Part shown: positions 6,854 to 12,974 of the stretch, one piece after another | How positions within the stretch are numbered: position 1 is the first letter of the stretch | Layout of the letters: every line of letters begins with the position of its first letter | Origin: Candidatus Pacearchaeota archaeon | Lineage (GTDB): Archaea > Nanoarchaeota > Nanoarchaeia > Pacearchaeales > GW2011-AR1 | DNA length: 19,583 bases | Direction: 5' to 3' | Assembly (NCBI GenBank): GCA_002686195.1 | Contig: NZAS01000012.1 | Location: 1-19,583 of the forward strand | Notes under the pieces: model-generated | What the model was told of the DNA's origin: nothing | The model's input: only the letters and a program-made list of their open reading frames with translations | The model's database searches: none | Position numbers and translations under genes: made by a program

Positions 6854-7336
6854 TTAAAGAGATCCGGTTGCGACTGATTCGGGGTTAATAGTCGTCTTTT
6901 TCTTACCACACACCAATAGGTACAGCTCATCTCCTATTTCTTTTGAAACTTTAAAATTAGCAAAATTGCCAACGCTAGAAATTTCTGCTGCCCAAGATGT
7001 GAGGGTTGGATTATTTTTCATATCCTCAAGAGATATAAAATTTGTGTTGAATTGAACATTTCCAATTACTCTATTTCTTAGATTGAGATCTGGATTTTCA
7101 TCTTCCTGAAATTCTTGATCGTGAACAAAGCCATAGGCAACAATATTTGGAGTAATCAATTTCATGACTGTGACAATTCCGGGGTTTTTGCCGGTACGAT
7201 ATAGAAATGATACGTCTCCTGATTTGTACGAATCCATATATCTACTAACTCCCCAACTAACAAGGTCGTTAGTAGAATTCATTTTATCGTCAATTGACCA
7301 TTTCTTTGGGTTTGATTTAAAAAGCCAGTAATTCAT
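6854..7336 (-). CDS. EVE-domain protein (PUA-like reader of modified bases)
   Basis: 160 aa beginning MNYWLFKSNPKKWSIDD, then SWGVSRYMDSYKSGDVSFLYRTGK and GIVTVMKL. This is the order of strands and aromatics of the EVE domain (PF01878), a relative of YTH and PUA folds. W4 and W28 could help form the base-binding pocket. EVE domains recognise modified nucleobases and are found in anti-phage restriction systems as well as housekeeping proteins. The start at 7336 is preferred over an in-frame ATG nine codons upstream because AGGAGA lies 7 bases before it. Monocistronic, closed by the terminator at 6793-6827. In a virus it might read the virus's own modified DNA or compete with host readers; that is inference. 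Confidence 0.8.
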   Translation of the reverse strand: MNYWLFKSNPKKWSIDDKMNSTNDLVSWGVSRYMDSYKSGDVSFLYRTGKNPGIVTVMKLITPNIVAYGFVHDQEFQEDENPDLNLRNRVIGNVQFNTNFISLEDMKNNPTLTSWAAEISSVGNFANFKVSKEIGDELYLLVCGKKKTTINPESVATGSL

Positions 7337-7492
7337 TGTGTGTCTCCTATTTTGGCGTTTCATTTTTCATTTGACAAAAGGGTTTTCTGTTCGACTATGG
7401 CATTATATCTATTATTAAAGAAGAAAGCAAGCATATTTTTAACAAAACAAAACACCGTTATTTGCCGAAATATCCAGTATGGGAACCATTAA

Positions 7493-8074
7493 GTGATAGG
7501 ATTAAGAACATCACGCAATACAGTAGCTAAAGGCGTCTCTCTTCTCCTTAGGGTTAAGGAGAATATAGATGAGTTTAGACAAAAAATTAAGATTGATCGA
7601 GAAGAGATCAAGTCTAGAGTGGAAGATATAGCTCCATTAAAAGTTATATTTGCAGAGTTAGATGGCATATTTGAAGATTTTGAAAATATTCTTCCAGAAA
7701 ATATTTTAAACAAAGAGTGGGATTATCTGTTCCCTAAAATTATACAATCCATGCTGGATATTGAGAATTTCATGAAGAATCAATTTCTTGAAATAGAGGG
7801 TTTTAATCCTAACGTGGAGCTTTCTGCCTATAGATCTTTTAAAGAATCTGTGATAAGATTAAAAGAAATAGGGAAAAATCAAGAAGTGCCGCTTAAACCC
7901 AGTCCCGGGTCAAACTTATTAATACCGAATAGCATATCTGAAGTAGATGATCAGCAAGTAATTAATGAACAGTACGCAGTAAAAGAAGATTTGTTGGAAG
8001 AAGAGCAATCCACAGACGAAGCTGAAGAATATCTTTTAAAAATTCAACAAAAAAACAGAAAGGAAACACAGTGA
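7493..8074 (+). CDS. Helical hypothetical protein coupled to glutamine synthetase (193 aa)
   Basis: 193 aa, almost wholly helical: a charged coiled-coil-like segment at residues ~20-45 (VKENIDEFRQKIKIDREEIKS), a more hydrophobic helical middle, then a Pro/Ser linker (PLKPSPGS, ~134-141) and an acidic tail (DLLEEEQSTDEAEEYLLKI). No known domain recognised. Its TGA overlaps the GTG of glutamine synthetase (GTGA, 8071-8074), so the two are translationally coupled. The start is taken as GTG at 7493 because a TAA directly precedes it and the next in-frame ATG is far inside; the GGGA eight bases upstream is a weak Shine-Dalgarno. The true start is therefore less certain than the frame. Confidence 0.6.
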   Translation: MIGLRTSRNTVAKGVSLLLRVKENIDEFRQKIKIDREEIKSRVEDIAPLKVIFAELDGIFEDFENILPENILNKEWDYLFPKIIQSMLDIENFMKNQFLEIEGFNPNVELSAYRSFKESVIRLKEIGKNQEVPLKPSPGSNLLIPNSISEVDDQQVINEQYAVKEDLLEEEQSTDEAEEYLLKIQQKNRKETQ

Positions 8075-9144
8075 ATAAAGACAGAGCCAATAAAATTAAA
8101 TTAGAATACCTATGGTTGGACGGGTATGAAACTCCAAACATTAGAAGTAAGACAAAATACTTAAATTTAACAAACATTGATGTGGATTCTATCCCAGAGT
8201 GGGGGTTCGATGGATCATCTACGATGCAAGCCCCTGGAGGCAATAGCGATTGTATATTGAAGCCAGTTAAAGTGTATGTAAAAGATTATGATGATTATTT
8301 CATAAATTCTTCATATATCGTTATGTGTGAAGTTATGAATTCTGATGGAACCCCACACCACACAAACAGTAGGTCTATACTTAGTGATGTTGCGGAAAAA
8401 TATAGTCAAATGAATATGTGGTTTGGAATTGAACAAGAATATGTTGTGATGGACAAGAAAACAGATAGACCGTATGGGTGGCAGGATAAAGGATTCCCAA
8501 GACCTCAAGGTAGATATTATTGCGGTGTTGGTGGAGATAATGTAGTGATGAGAGAGCTGGCAGAGGAACACGCCTTCTATTGCAATGTTGCAGGAATTCC
8601 TCTGTGTGGTACAAACGCAGAAGTTATGCTAGGTCAATGGGAATATCAAATTGGAACATCAGGTCCAATAGATATCTGTGACGATTTATGGGTTGCAAGG
8701 TATATGCTTGAAACTCTATCTGAACTCAAGGGAACATACATAACATTGGACCCAAAACCTATAAGTGGAGATTGGAATGGCTCTGGCGCGCATATAAACT
8801 TTTCCACTCAATACATGAGAGACAATGGTGGTGAGGAATACTTAAAGCACATCTGTTCCTCAATGGGAGATAATCATAGCGATCACATAGAATCGTATGG
8901 GGTTGGAAATGAAGACAGACTTACCGGAGATCATGAGACGCAGCACATAAGCACTTTTAGCTACGGAGATTCTGATCGAGGCGCATCAATAAGAATTCCC
9001 CCATCTACATCTATCTCTAAAAAAGGTTATTTAGAGGATCGTCGACCAGCTGCAAATATGAACCCTTACAGTGCAATATGTAAGATTATGAAAAGCGTTT
9101 GTGAGGCTGAAAAAGAAATAACTAGTAAACAACTATCAGTGTAG
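8071..9144 (+). CDS. glnII: Type II glutamine synthetase (GSII)
   Basis: 357 aa, the usual GSII length, making glutamine from glutamate, ammonia and ATP. All signature segments are present: FDGSST (46-51), FGIEQEY (118-124), RPQGRYYCGVG (144-154), NAEVMLGQWEYQIG (182-195), DPKPISGDWNGSGAH (227-241), NEDRLTGDHET (280-290), RGASIRIP (303-310) and EDRRPAANMNPY (322-333). These hold the metal, ammonium, glutamate and ATP ligands, so the enzyme should be active. GSII is the eukaryotic-type class, also found in some bacteria; it lacks the adenylylation loop of GSI. The GTG start overlaps the previous stop, with AAAGGA upstream; the stop is 1 base before the next ATG. Its place between an orphan and a glycosyltransferase is unusual. 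Confidence 0.93.
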   Translation: MNKDRANKIKLEYLWLDGYETPNIRSKTKYLNLTNIDVDSIPEWGFDGSSTMQAPGGNSDCILKPVKVYVKDYDDYFINSSYIVMCEVMNSDGTPHHTNSRSILSDVAEKYSQMNMWFGIEQEYVVMDKKTDRPYGWQDKGFPRPQGRYYCGVGGDNVVMRELAEEHAFYCNVAGIPLCGTNAEVMLGQWEYQIGTSGPIDICDDLWVARYMLETLSELKGTYITLDPKPISGDWNGSGAHINFSTQYMRDNGGEEYLKHICSSMGDNHSDHIESYGVGNEDRLTGDHETQHISTFSYGDSDRGASIRIPPSTSISKKGYLEDRRPAANMNPYSAICKIMKSVCEAEKEITSKQLSV

Positions 9145-9145
9145 T

Positions 9146-10225
9146 ATGGAAAAGAAAACAGTTGTCCTAAGATGGTATCCTTCTCTTTTTCGTAAAAAGA
9201 AAAAGAATTTTATGGCGATGATTCTTCCTATTTTGTCTTCTCGTGGATACTCTCTTGATTTTGTTGACATAAATGATAAGGAAATTAGCAAATGGGATAC
9301 TCTTCTTAAAAAGTATAAACACATTATAACATGGGACGGAGTATCCTGTAAAAAGAATGTTAAAGACTATCATAATATATTGTACTTTCAGCCGCAAAAA
9401 TTTCACAGATTCTCTAAAAGGTTTAACGAAAGATTGGATTTTCATTTTGATAATGATGGGTTTGGAAAAAACTCAAGTTTAACAAAAGCGTATCAAAAAG
9501 AAATAGGAGAAAGTGGTCATGCTTATATTAAAAAAAAGCTAAACAAAGCATTGGGCAATCGAGACAAGTGGATTAATAACAAAAAGAGACAACTTCTCTT
9601 CATGATGCATACCACAAAAGAGTATTGGAATGATGACCTACAATCGATAATGAATAAATTAATAGATGACTGTAAGAAGCATGAATATGATATAATTATG
9701 CGTCCACATCCTATGTTTATTAATTACGAAAGAGAGTCAAACAAAAAAGGCTATCAAGATTTCGTTAAGAAGATGCTTACTTATTCGAAGGATAATTCTT
9801 ATGTTAAAGTTTCCACTTCGGATAATGATATTAGAACCTGTGAATTTGCAATTACAGTTATGTCAACGGCAATACTGACTCCAGCATGGTTTGGAGCCAA
9901 GTGCTGTTCTATTTACGATAATATAACGGGGAACTGCAATGCAATACACTCTCTAGGAAGAAGATTTTTTAGTAAAGAAAAAAATTTAATTGAAGAGTTA
10001 AGGGAAAGAGAATATAGCGAAGAAAACCTTATGAGATTTTTACACTCAATGCATATAAATACTAATTCTTTAAAAATGAATGATCTTGAGTTTCTATCAA
10101 TTCCAGCGATAAAAAAGTGGGTAGGTAGACTCTCTGAAGAAGATGAAATCAATTCCGTCAAAGAAAAAAAGAAAAAGAAAAAGAAAACAAGAAAGAAGAA
10201 GGATAGATCAATCCAACTTGGATAA
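9146..10225 (+). CDS. Probable GT-B / CDP-glycerol-transferase-like glycosyltransferase with Lys-rich tail
   Basis: 359 aa. The N-terminal half has Rossmann-like alternation (TVVLRWYPS, YSLDFVDIN, HIITWDG, NILYFQPQ). The C-terminal half has YDIIMRPHPMF with R-P-H-P (186-189) and FAITVMSTAILTPAWFGAKC (234-253). A strand ending RPHP followed by a nucleotide-binding S-T..TPA loop is the pattern of TagF/CDP-glycerol glycerophosphotransferases and related capsule transferases. Residues ~339-353 are almost all Lys/Arg, a disordered tail that could bind nucleic acid or acidic membrane. The ATG is 1 base after the glutamine synthetase stop, so it is third in that operon. Family call is tentative; a nucleotide-sugar-using GT-B enzyme is the most I would defend. 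Confidence 0.5.
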   Translation: MEKKTVVLRWYPSLFRKKKKNFMAMILPILSSRGYSLDFVDINDKEISKWDTLLKKYKHIITWDGVSCKKNVKDYHNILYFQPQKFHRFSKRFNERLDFHFDNDGFGKNSSLTKAYQKEIGESGHAYIKKKLNKALGNRDKWINNKKRQLLFMMHTTKEYWNDDLQSIMNKLIDDCKKHEYDIIMRPHPMFINYERESNKKGYQDFVKKMLTYSKDNSYVKVSTSDNDIRTCEFAITVMSTAILTPAWFGAKCCSIYDNITGNCNAIHSLGRRFFSKEKNLIEELREREYSEENLMRFLHSMHINTNSLKMNDLEFLSIPAIKKWVGRLSEEDEINSVKEKKKKKKKTRKKKDRSIQLG

Positions 10226-10251
10226 AAAACAGCCCCCATTTCTGGGGGCTG
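10224..10251 (-). terminator. Rho-independent terminator of the porin operon
   Basis: Stem CAGCCCCCA (10230-10238) / TGGGGGCTG (10243-10251), nine perfect pairs, TTTC loop on the plus strand. The run of six A at 10224-10229 becomes six T after the stem on the minus strand, so it terminates the porin transcript. The GC-rich stem contrasts with the AT-rich hairpin at 6.8 kb and is more like a bacterial chromosomal terminator. Confidence 0.85.
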
Positions 10252-10300
10252 CCGACCAGTAATTACTAGTCCTAAAAACCGGTATTTACCAGTTCAAGAA

Positions 10301-11434
10301 TTAAAATGTAACAGTCATCTGAGTACGAATTAAATATTCTCCATCTGAACCTGTACTATCCCAACCTGTGTTGTTCAAGTTCCATCCAGCATCGATACTA
10401 TTGAATGATTTACCAAAATCAGTAGTCCATTTAACATTATCATTGAACATGTAGTTCGCACCAATTGTCGCTACACTTAGATCAGTCGCAACGCCTTCAA
10501 GGTGTCCTTTTTCATACTGCACAAATGGCTCCCATGCTCCCATATCGTATGAAGCATATAGGGTTGCACCCCAATTTTCGCCAGTTGTATCTCCTGTCTG
10601 TTTTACATATGCACCGCCAAACTCAAATCCATTCCATTCCGTTGACGCATCAATCGTCCACGTATTACCTGAAATAGTATCAAGATTATTATGTGATGCT
10701 GCAAAGCCTACGTCAAACCAATCACCGTCGTAGTCAACACGAGCAGTAACTGAGTAGCCATTTACTACACCTGCACCGTTTGCAGTGTTAAAACCATCGG
10801 TGTATGCTCCTGTGAAGGTAAGGTCATTTCCAAAGTCATATGTGTATTGAACACCTTGACTTCTTCCCTGTCCAAACTCCTGTGCAATAATTGATCGCTC
10901 TACTGCTAAGGTGTCAGTTTGAGATGTTAGAACTTCTTTCATAAATGGACTTTTAAATTGACCGAAACGAAAACCATTCCAATCCCCATAAGCATCCATC
11001 ATGTTGAAGTTTCCTCCATCATCCCATTGCCCACTAACTTTATAATTCCAGTCATATAGATCGCCAGAAATTTCTAAGCGAGTATGTGGAAGACTAAAGC
11101 CGTGAGTGTTATCAACGCCATCTGTAGCGTTGTGGTTGTATGTCCATCTAAATTGCATAAAGCCATGAACATTTACAGAGATGGGCGATCCGTTGCCCTG
11201 AAGGTTTGCTCGACTATCTGCGTCAGCAAGAACGTCGTGAACAAGACCTCTGATCTCGTCTGCGCGAGCATCATTTAACCAACTAGAGTTGGTGTTTGCT
11301 GAAAGCTCTGCAATGCGAGCTTCAGCTACTTCTAAACGAGCTTGCAAATCTGCATTCTCGTCAGCGGTTGCCATTCCTGATACAATGCCAATGATAAGGC
11401 TTGTAATTCCAATTTTCATTTTTGAGATATTCAT
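10301..11434 (-). CDS. Phosphate-selective porin O/P family outer-membrane protein
   Basis: 377 aa. Residues 1-24 are a Sec signal peptide (Lys-rich start, GITSLIIGIVSG core, ATA cleavage before D25). Residues 26-46 form a short coiled coil (LQARLEVAEARIAEL), then DEIRGLVHDVLADADSRAN (59-77). The barrel follows: VHGFMQFRW, LEISGDLYDWNYKVSGQWD, FRFGQFKSPF, TLAVERSIIAQEF, GRSQGVQYTY, ending ...MTVTF with the terminal Phe used by the outer-membrane assembly machinery. This is the OprO/OprP-type porin fold; selectivity cannot be read here. The ATG at 11434 has AAGGAG 7 bases upstream; a longer reading to 11533 lacks a signal peptide. Second gene of a minus-strand operon, closed by the terminator. 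Ala/Gly-rich and visibly higher in GC than neighbours, suggesting acquisition from a bacterium. Confidence 0.87.
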   Translation of the reverse strand: MNISKMKIGITSLIIGIVSGMATADENADLQARLEVAEARIAELSANTNSSWLNDARADEIRGLVHDVLADADSRANLQGNGSPISVNVHGFMQFRWTYNHNATDGVDNTHGFSLPHTRLEISGDLYDWNYKVSGQWDDGGNFNMMDAYGDWNGFRFGQFKSPFMKEVLTSQTDTLAVERSIIAQEFGQGRSQGVQYTYDFGNDLTFTGAYTDGFNTANGAGVVNGYSVTARVDYDGDWFDVGFAASHNNLDTISGNTWTIDASTEWNGFEFGGAYVKQTGDTTGENWGATLYASYDMGAWEPFVQYEKGHLEGVATDLSVATIGANYMFNDNVKWTTDFGKSFNSIDAGWNLNNTGWDSTGSDGEYLIRTQMTVTF

Positions 11435-11460
11435 ATATATTCTCCTTAATTTAATTGCTA

Positions 11461-11643
11461 TTACGCACCAACACCAGAAACAAGATCCCAAAGTGATCGA
11501 ACCGCGTCGGTCAACCAGGTCACGCCATCCCAAGCAAAGGGAAGTAACGCTAGGGTGATCATCATTGATCGATTCACACCAATTTTGCCTAGGGCATTAG
11601 TGACTACATCACTTCCCGCACAACAACTTTTTTCGTTAGCCAT
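11461..11643 (-). CDS. Small membrane-associated peptide in the porin operon (60 aa)
   Basis: 60 aa: a Cys pair near the N-terminus (KSCCAGSD), then one hydrophobic stretch (residues ~25-57, SMMITLALLPFAWDGVTWL ... LWDLVSGVGA) rich in Trp and small residues. One transmembrane or amphipathic helix is likely. The ATG at 11643 has TAGGAG about 8 bases upstream, and 26 bases separate its stop from the porin start, so both are on one transcript. Not recognised. Possibilities include an inner-membrane partner of the porin or a holin/bacteriocin-like peptide; nothing here decides. Confidence 0.65.
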   Translation of the reverse strand: MANEKSCCAGSDVVTNALGKIGVNRSMMITLALLPFAWDGVTWLTDAVRSLWDLVSGVGA

Positions 11644-11713
11644 TTTATTGACTCCTATTTTTTAGAATCCATTTAAGATTAAACATTTAATCTCGAACAT
11701 CATCTTTTAATTC

Positions 11714-11740
11714 AAAATGCGTATCGTTGACACGCATTTT
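11714..11740 (-). repeat. Inverted repeat (hairpin) in the porin-operon leader
   Basis: AAAATGCGT (11714-11722) and ACGCATTTT (11732-11740) pair perfectly over 9 bp around a 9-base loop. It lies about 70-95 bases upstream of the 60-aa gene start, inside its presumed 5' leader. It could be a weak terminator/attenuator (TTTT follows on both strands) or a protein-binding site. Confidence 0.5.
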
Positions 11741-11864
11741 CACACCCACCTTATGTCTTTGTAATATAATACTTAGTAAGCACAAAATGAATAATTTTCT
11801 CTTTAAAGTTAAGCACTTTCAAAGGTTCTCGACAAAAGCCCTTCTAAATCCTCACGAAATATAA

Positions 11865-11966
11865 GGACTTTATGTCTCTAAAAATACTATTATTTATTAA
11901 TTAATATAAAATTAAGCATAATTGACTTTATATTCCCGTTTTTATTCACAAAAGAACATAAAGTCC
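11865..11966. repeat. Widely spaced 11-bp inverted repeat
   Basis: GGACTTTATGT at 11865-11875 and its exact complement ACATAAAGTCC at 11956-11966, arms 80 bases apart, flanking an AT-rich promoter-like core. A partial third copy, GACTTTAT, lies at about 11933-11940. Paired operators or a long-range hairpin are both possible. Confidence 0.45.
11882..11898 (-). promoter_or_regulatory. AT-rich 17-mer promoter-like element
   Basis: Minus-strand AATAAATAATAGTATTT, an exact 17-base match to the element directly upstream of the 64-aa gene at 12753 (opposite orientation). Here it points toward the porin operon, about 240 bases from the 60-aa gene start. Confidence 0.35.
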
Positions 11967-12000
11967 GTGGTAAAAAAATATAACTTTAAGTCTAATTGAG

Positions 12001-12621
12001 TTAGATTTTTGTAAAACTACTAGAATCTCCAGGTGAACAAAATAGATTTTTAAAGCCTATTGGTCTCTTAGTTTGTCCATCATAAATTAATTCTCCATGA
12101 GTAAGAAGATCATTTCTTTCCTGTAGTATAAATCGGACTTCAGGTAGGACTATGTAATATAGACCATCAACGGTTTCAGGTACTCCCGTTACTGTATTAA
12201 TGCCGTGAAAGTAAATATTGATGTCTTCTGTGGTTTCTTTTAACGCAACAGAGTACAATACACGAGCAATCTTACTTGGATCACATGGTATTTCTGCCCA
12301 TTTTTTACCACACATTACCCTTATTGGGTATCCTGTTAAATTAATGAATTTTGCCTTTATTCTTTCTAGAGTAATAGTATCGACCTGCTCATACTCTTGA
12401 GACTCTATCGATTGCTGTTGAGGGGGAGTCTCTGCCGTAGCGGTTGATGTCGGTTTTTCTTCTTCTTTATTGGTATCTTTGTTGGTGGCTGAAACATTGC
12501 TATCTTTTTTTACTACCTTCTTAGTAGTCTTCTTTCGAGTTGCTTTCTTTTTTGCTACCTTCTTCTTAGTAGTCTTCTTTCGAGTTGCTTTCTTTTTTGT
12601 GGTCTTTTTTTTATCAGTCAT
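12001..12621 (-). CDS. Histone-H1-like Lys-rich tail fused to a phage-type globular domain
   Basis: 206 aa in two parts. Residues ~4-45 are a Lys/Thr/Ala/Arg tail built on a 15-residue repeat (KKKATRKKTTKK twice), like histone H1 or bacterial Hc1-type DNA-binding tails. A Ser/Thr/Gln linker with acidic residues (~46-80) follows. Residues ~90-200 form a compact domain: INLTGYPIRVM, IPCDPSKIARV, NTVTGVPETVDGLYYIV and ERNDLLTHGEL. This order (NLT.YP/HP, a PS..ARV strand, VTG.P, G..YIV, RNDL/RDDL..GEL) is a recurrent phage/bacterial orphan domain of unknown function. AGGAGA lies about 8 bases before the ATG, and a TATAAT box is 58 bases upstream. The tail suggests DNA or RNA binding; the role of the C-terminal domain is unknown. 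Confidence 0.75.
   Translation of the reverse strand: MTDKKKTTKKKATRKKTTKKKVAKKKATRKKTTKKVVKKDSNVSATNKDTNKEEEKPTSTATAETPPQQQSIESQEYEQVDTITLERIKAKFINLTGYPIRVMCGKKWAEIPCDPSKIARVLYSVALKETTEDINIYFHGINTVTGVPETVDGLYYIVLPEVRFILQERNDLLTHGELIYDGQTKRPIGFKNLFCSPGDSSSFTKI
12517..12599. repeat. 38-bp tandem direct repeat inside the Lys-rich tail
   Basis: 12517-12554 and 12562-12599 are identical over 38 bp with a 45-bp period (15 codons). It encodes the duplicated KKKATRKKTTKK block. The DNA identity, including synonymous positions, implies a recent duplication. Confidence 0.85.
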
Positions 12622-12678
12622 TTATGGTTCTCCTGTTTATTGACAAAATTGACTTCTTTCATCGTAATATATCTGAAA

Positions 12679-12700
12679 ATTATAGTGCTCATTTAAGCAC
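12679..12700 (-). promoter_or_regulatory. Promoter with -10 box and overlapping inverted repeat, for the Lys-rich gene
   Basis: On the minus strand the consensus -10 hexamer TATAAT (12679-12684) lies 58 bases before the ATG. Immediately upstream is the inverted repeat GTGCT-N6-AGCAC (12685-12700), in the spacer position where repressors or activators bind. Its left part gives GTGCTTA 9 bases from the -10; the porin operon has GTGCTTA 8 bases from TATATT. There is no good TTGACA at -35. Confidence 0.5.
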
Positions 12701-12731
12701 AATTTTTAGTGATCTTCATATTGTTGTGAAA

Positions 12732-12748
12732 AATAAATAATAGTATTT
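12732..12748 (+). promoter_or_regulatory. AT-rich 17-mer promoter-like element before the 64-aa gene
   Basis: AATAAATAATAGTATTT ends 4 bases before the ATG at 12753 and is identical to the minus-strand copy at 11882-11898. No Shine-Dalgarno lies between element and start. Confidence 0.4.
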
Positions 12749-12752
12749 ACTT

Positions 12753-12947
12753 ATGTTTGCTCCCCTGTCTGAATATATCGAAAACAAATTAGACGAATCA
12801 TTTTGTGAAGAATATCGTGTATATGGGACGTATGAGAGACCATCGGATTGGGAAGAATACAAAAAAGCTTTTGCGTCGTTCCTTGTGGATCAATTTAAGG
12901 GCGACTCACAAATTCATCCAAAGAGACCTAAGAATCCATGGGGATGA
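12753..12947 (+). CDS. Hypothetical small protein (64 aa) leading the epimerase operon
   Basis: 64 aa, rich in aromatic and acidic residues (YIENKLDESFCEEYRVYGTYERPSD), with a helix around WEEYKKAFASFLVDQF and a Pro/Lys tail. Not recognised. It follows the AT-rich 17-mer and precedes the epimerase by 27 bases, so it is probably the first gene of that operon. The start lacks a Shine-Dalgarno. Confidence 0.6.
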   Translation: MFAPLSEYIENKLDESFCEEYRVYGTYERPSDWEEYKKAFASFLVDQFKGDSQIHPKRPKNPWG

Positions 12948-12974
12948 AAAATAAGACATAAAAGGATAACAATT

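Larger units (their letters stand above)
11644..12000. other. 357-base intergenic region: porin-operon leader, promoter-like elements and inverted repeats
   Basis: No credible gene. From the porin side: a hairpin at 11714-11740; a minus-strand GTGCTTA (11777-11783) followed 8 bases later by the -10-like TATATT (11763-11768); a second GTGCTTA at 11810-11816, 33 bases from the first; an 11-bp inverted repeat, GGACTTTATGT (11865-11875) and ACATAAAGTCC (11956-11966); and between those arms the 17-mer AATAAATAATAGTATTT (minus, 11882-11898) with TTAATTAA beside it. Both flanking genes are on the minus strand, so this must hold the porin-operon promoter and the end of the Lys-rich gene's transcript. 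No T-tailed GC-rich terminator is seen. Confidence 0.6.

Noticed and set aside
7371..7400. TTGACA upstream of the 193-aa gene as a sigma-70 promoter.
   Set aside because: At 17-18 bases the -10 position reads ACTATG/CTATGG, a poor hexamer; not strong enough to list.
7397..7492. A 31-codon frame (MALYLLLKKK...) ending in TAA directly before, and in frame with, the GTG at 7493; could suggest stop-codon readthrough.
   Set aside because: No Shine-Dalgarno, no readthrough context that I can recognise, and its composition looks random. A weak start for the 193-aa gene explains the layout more simply.
10254..10290. Short palindromes (AGTAATTACT and CCGGTATTTACCAG) between terminator and porin stop.
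   Set aside because: Short, imperfect, in AT-rich sequence, and with no partner copies; no function can be argued.
11435..11533. Longer porin reading with start at 11533.
   Set aside because: The added 33 residues overlap the 60-aa gene and destroy the signal peptide; the ATG at 11434 has an ideal AAGGAG.
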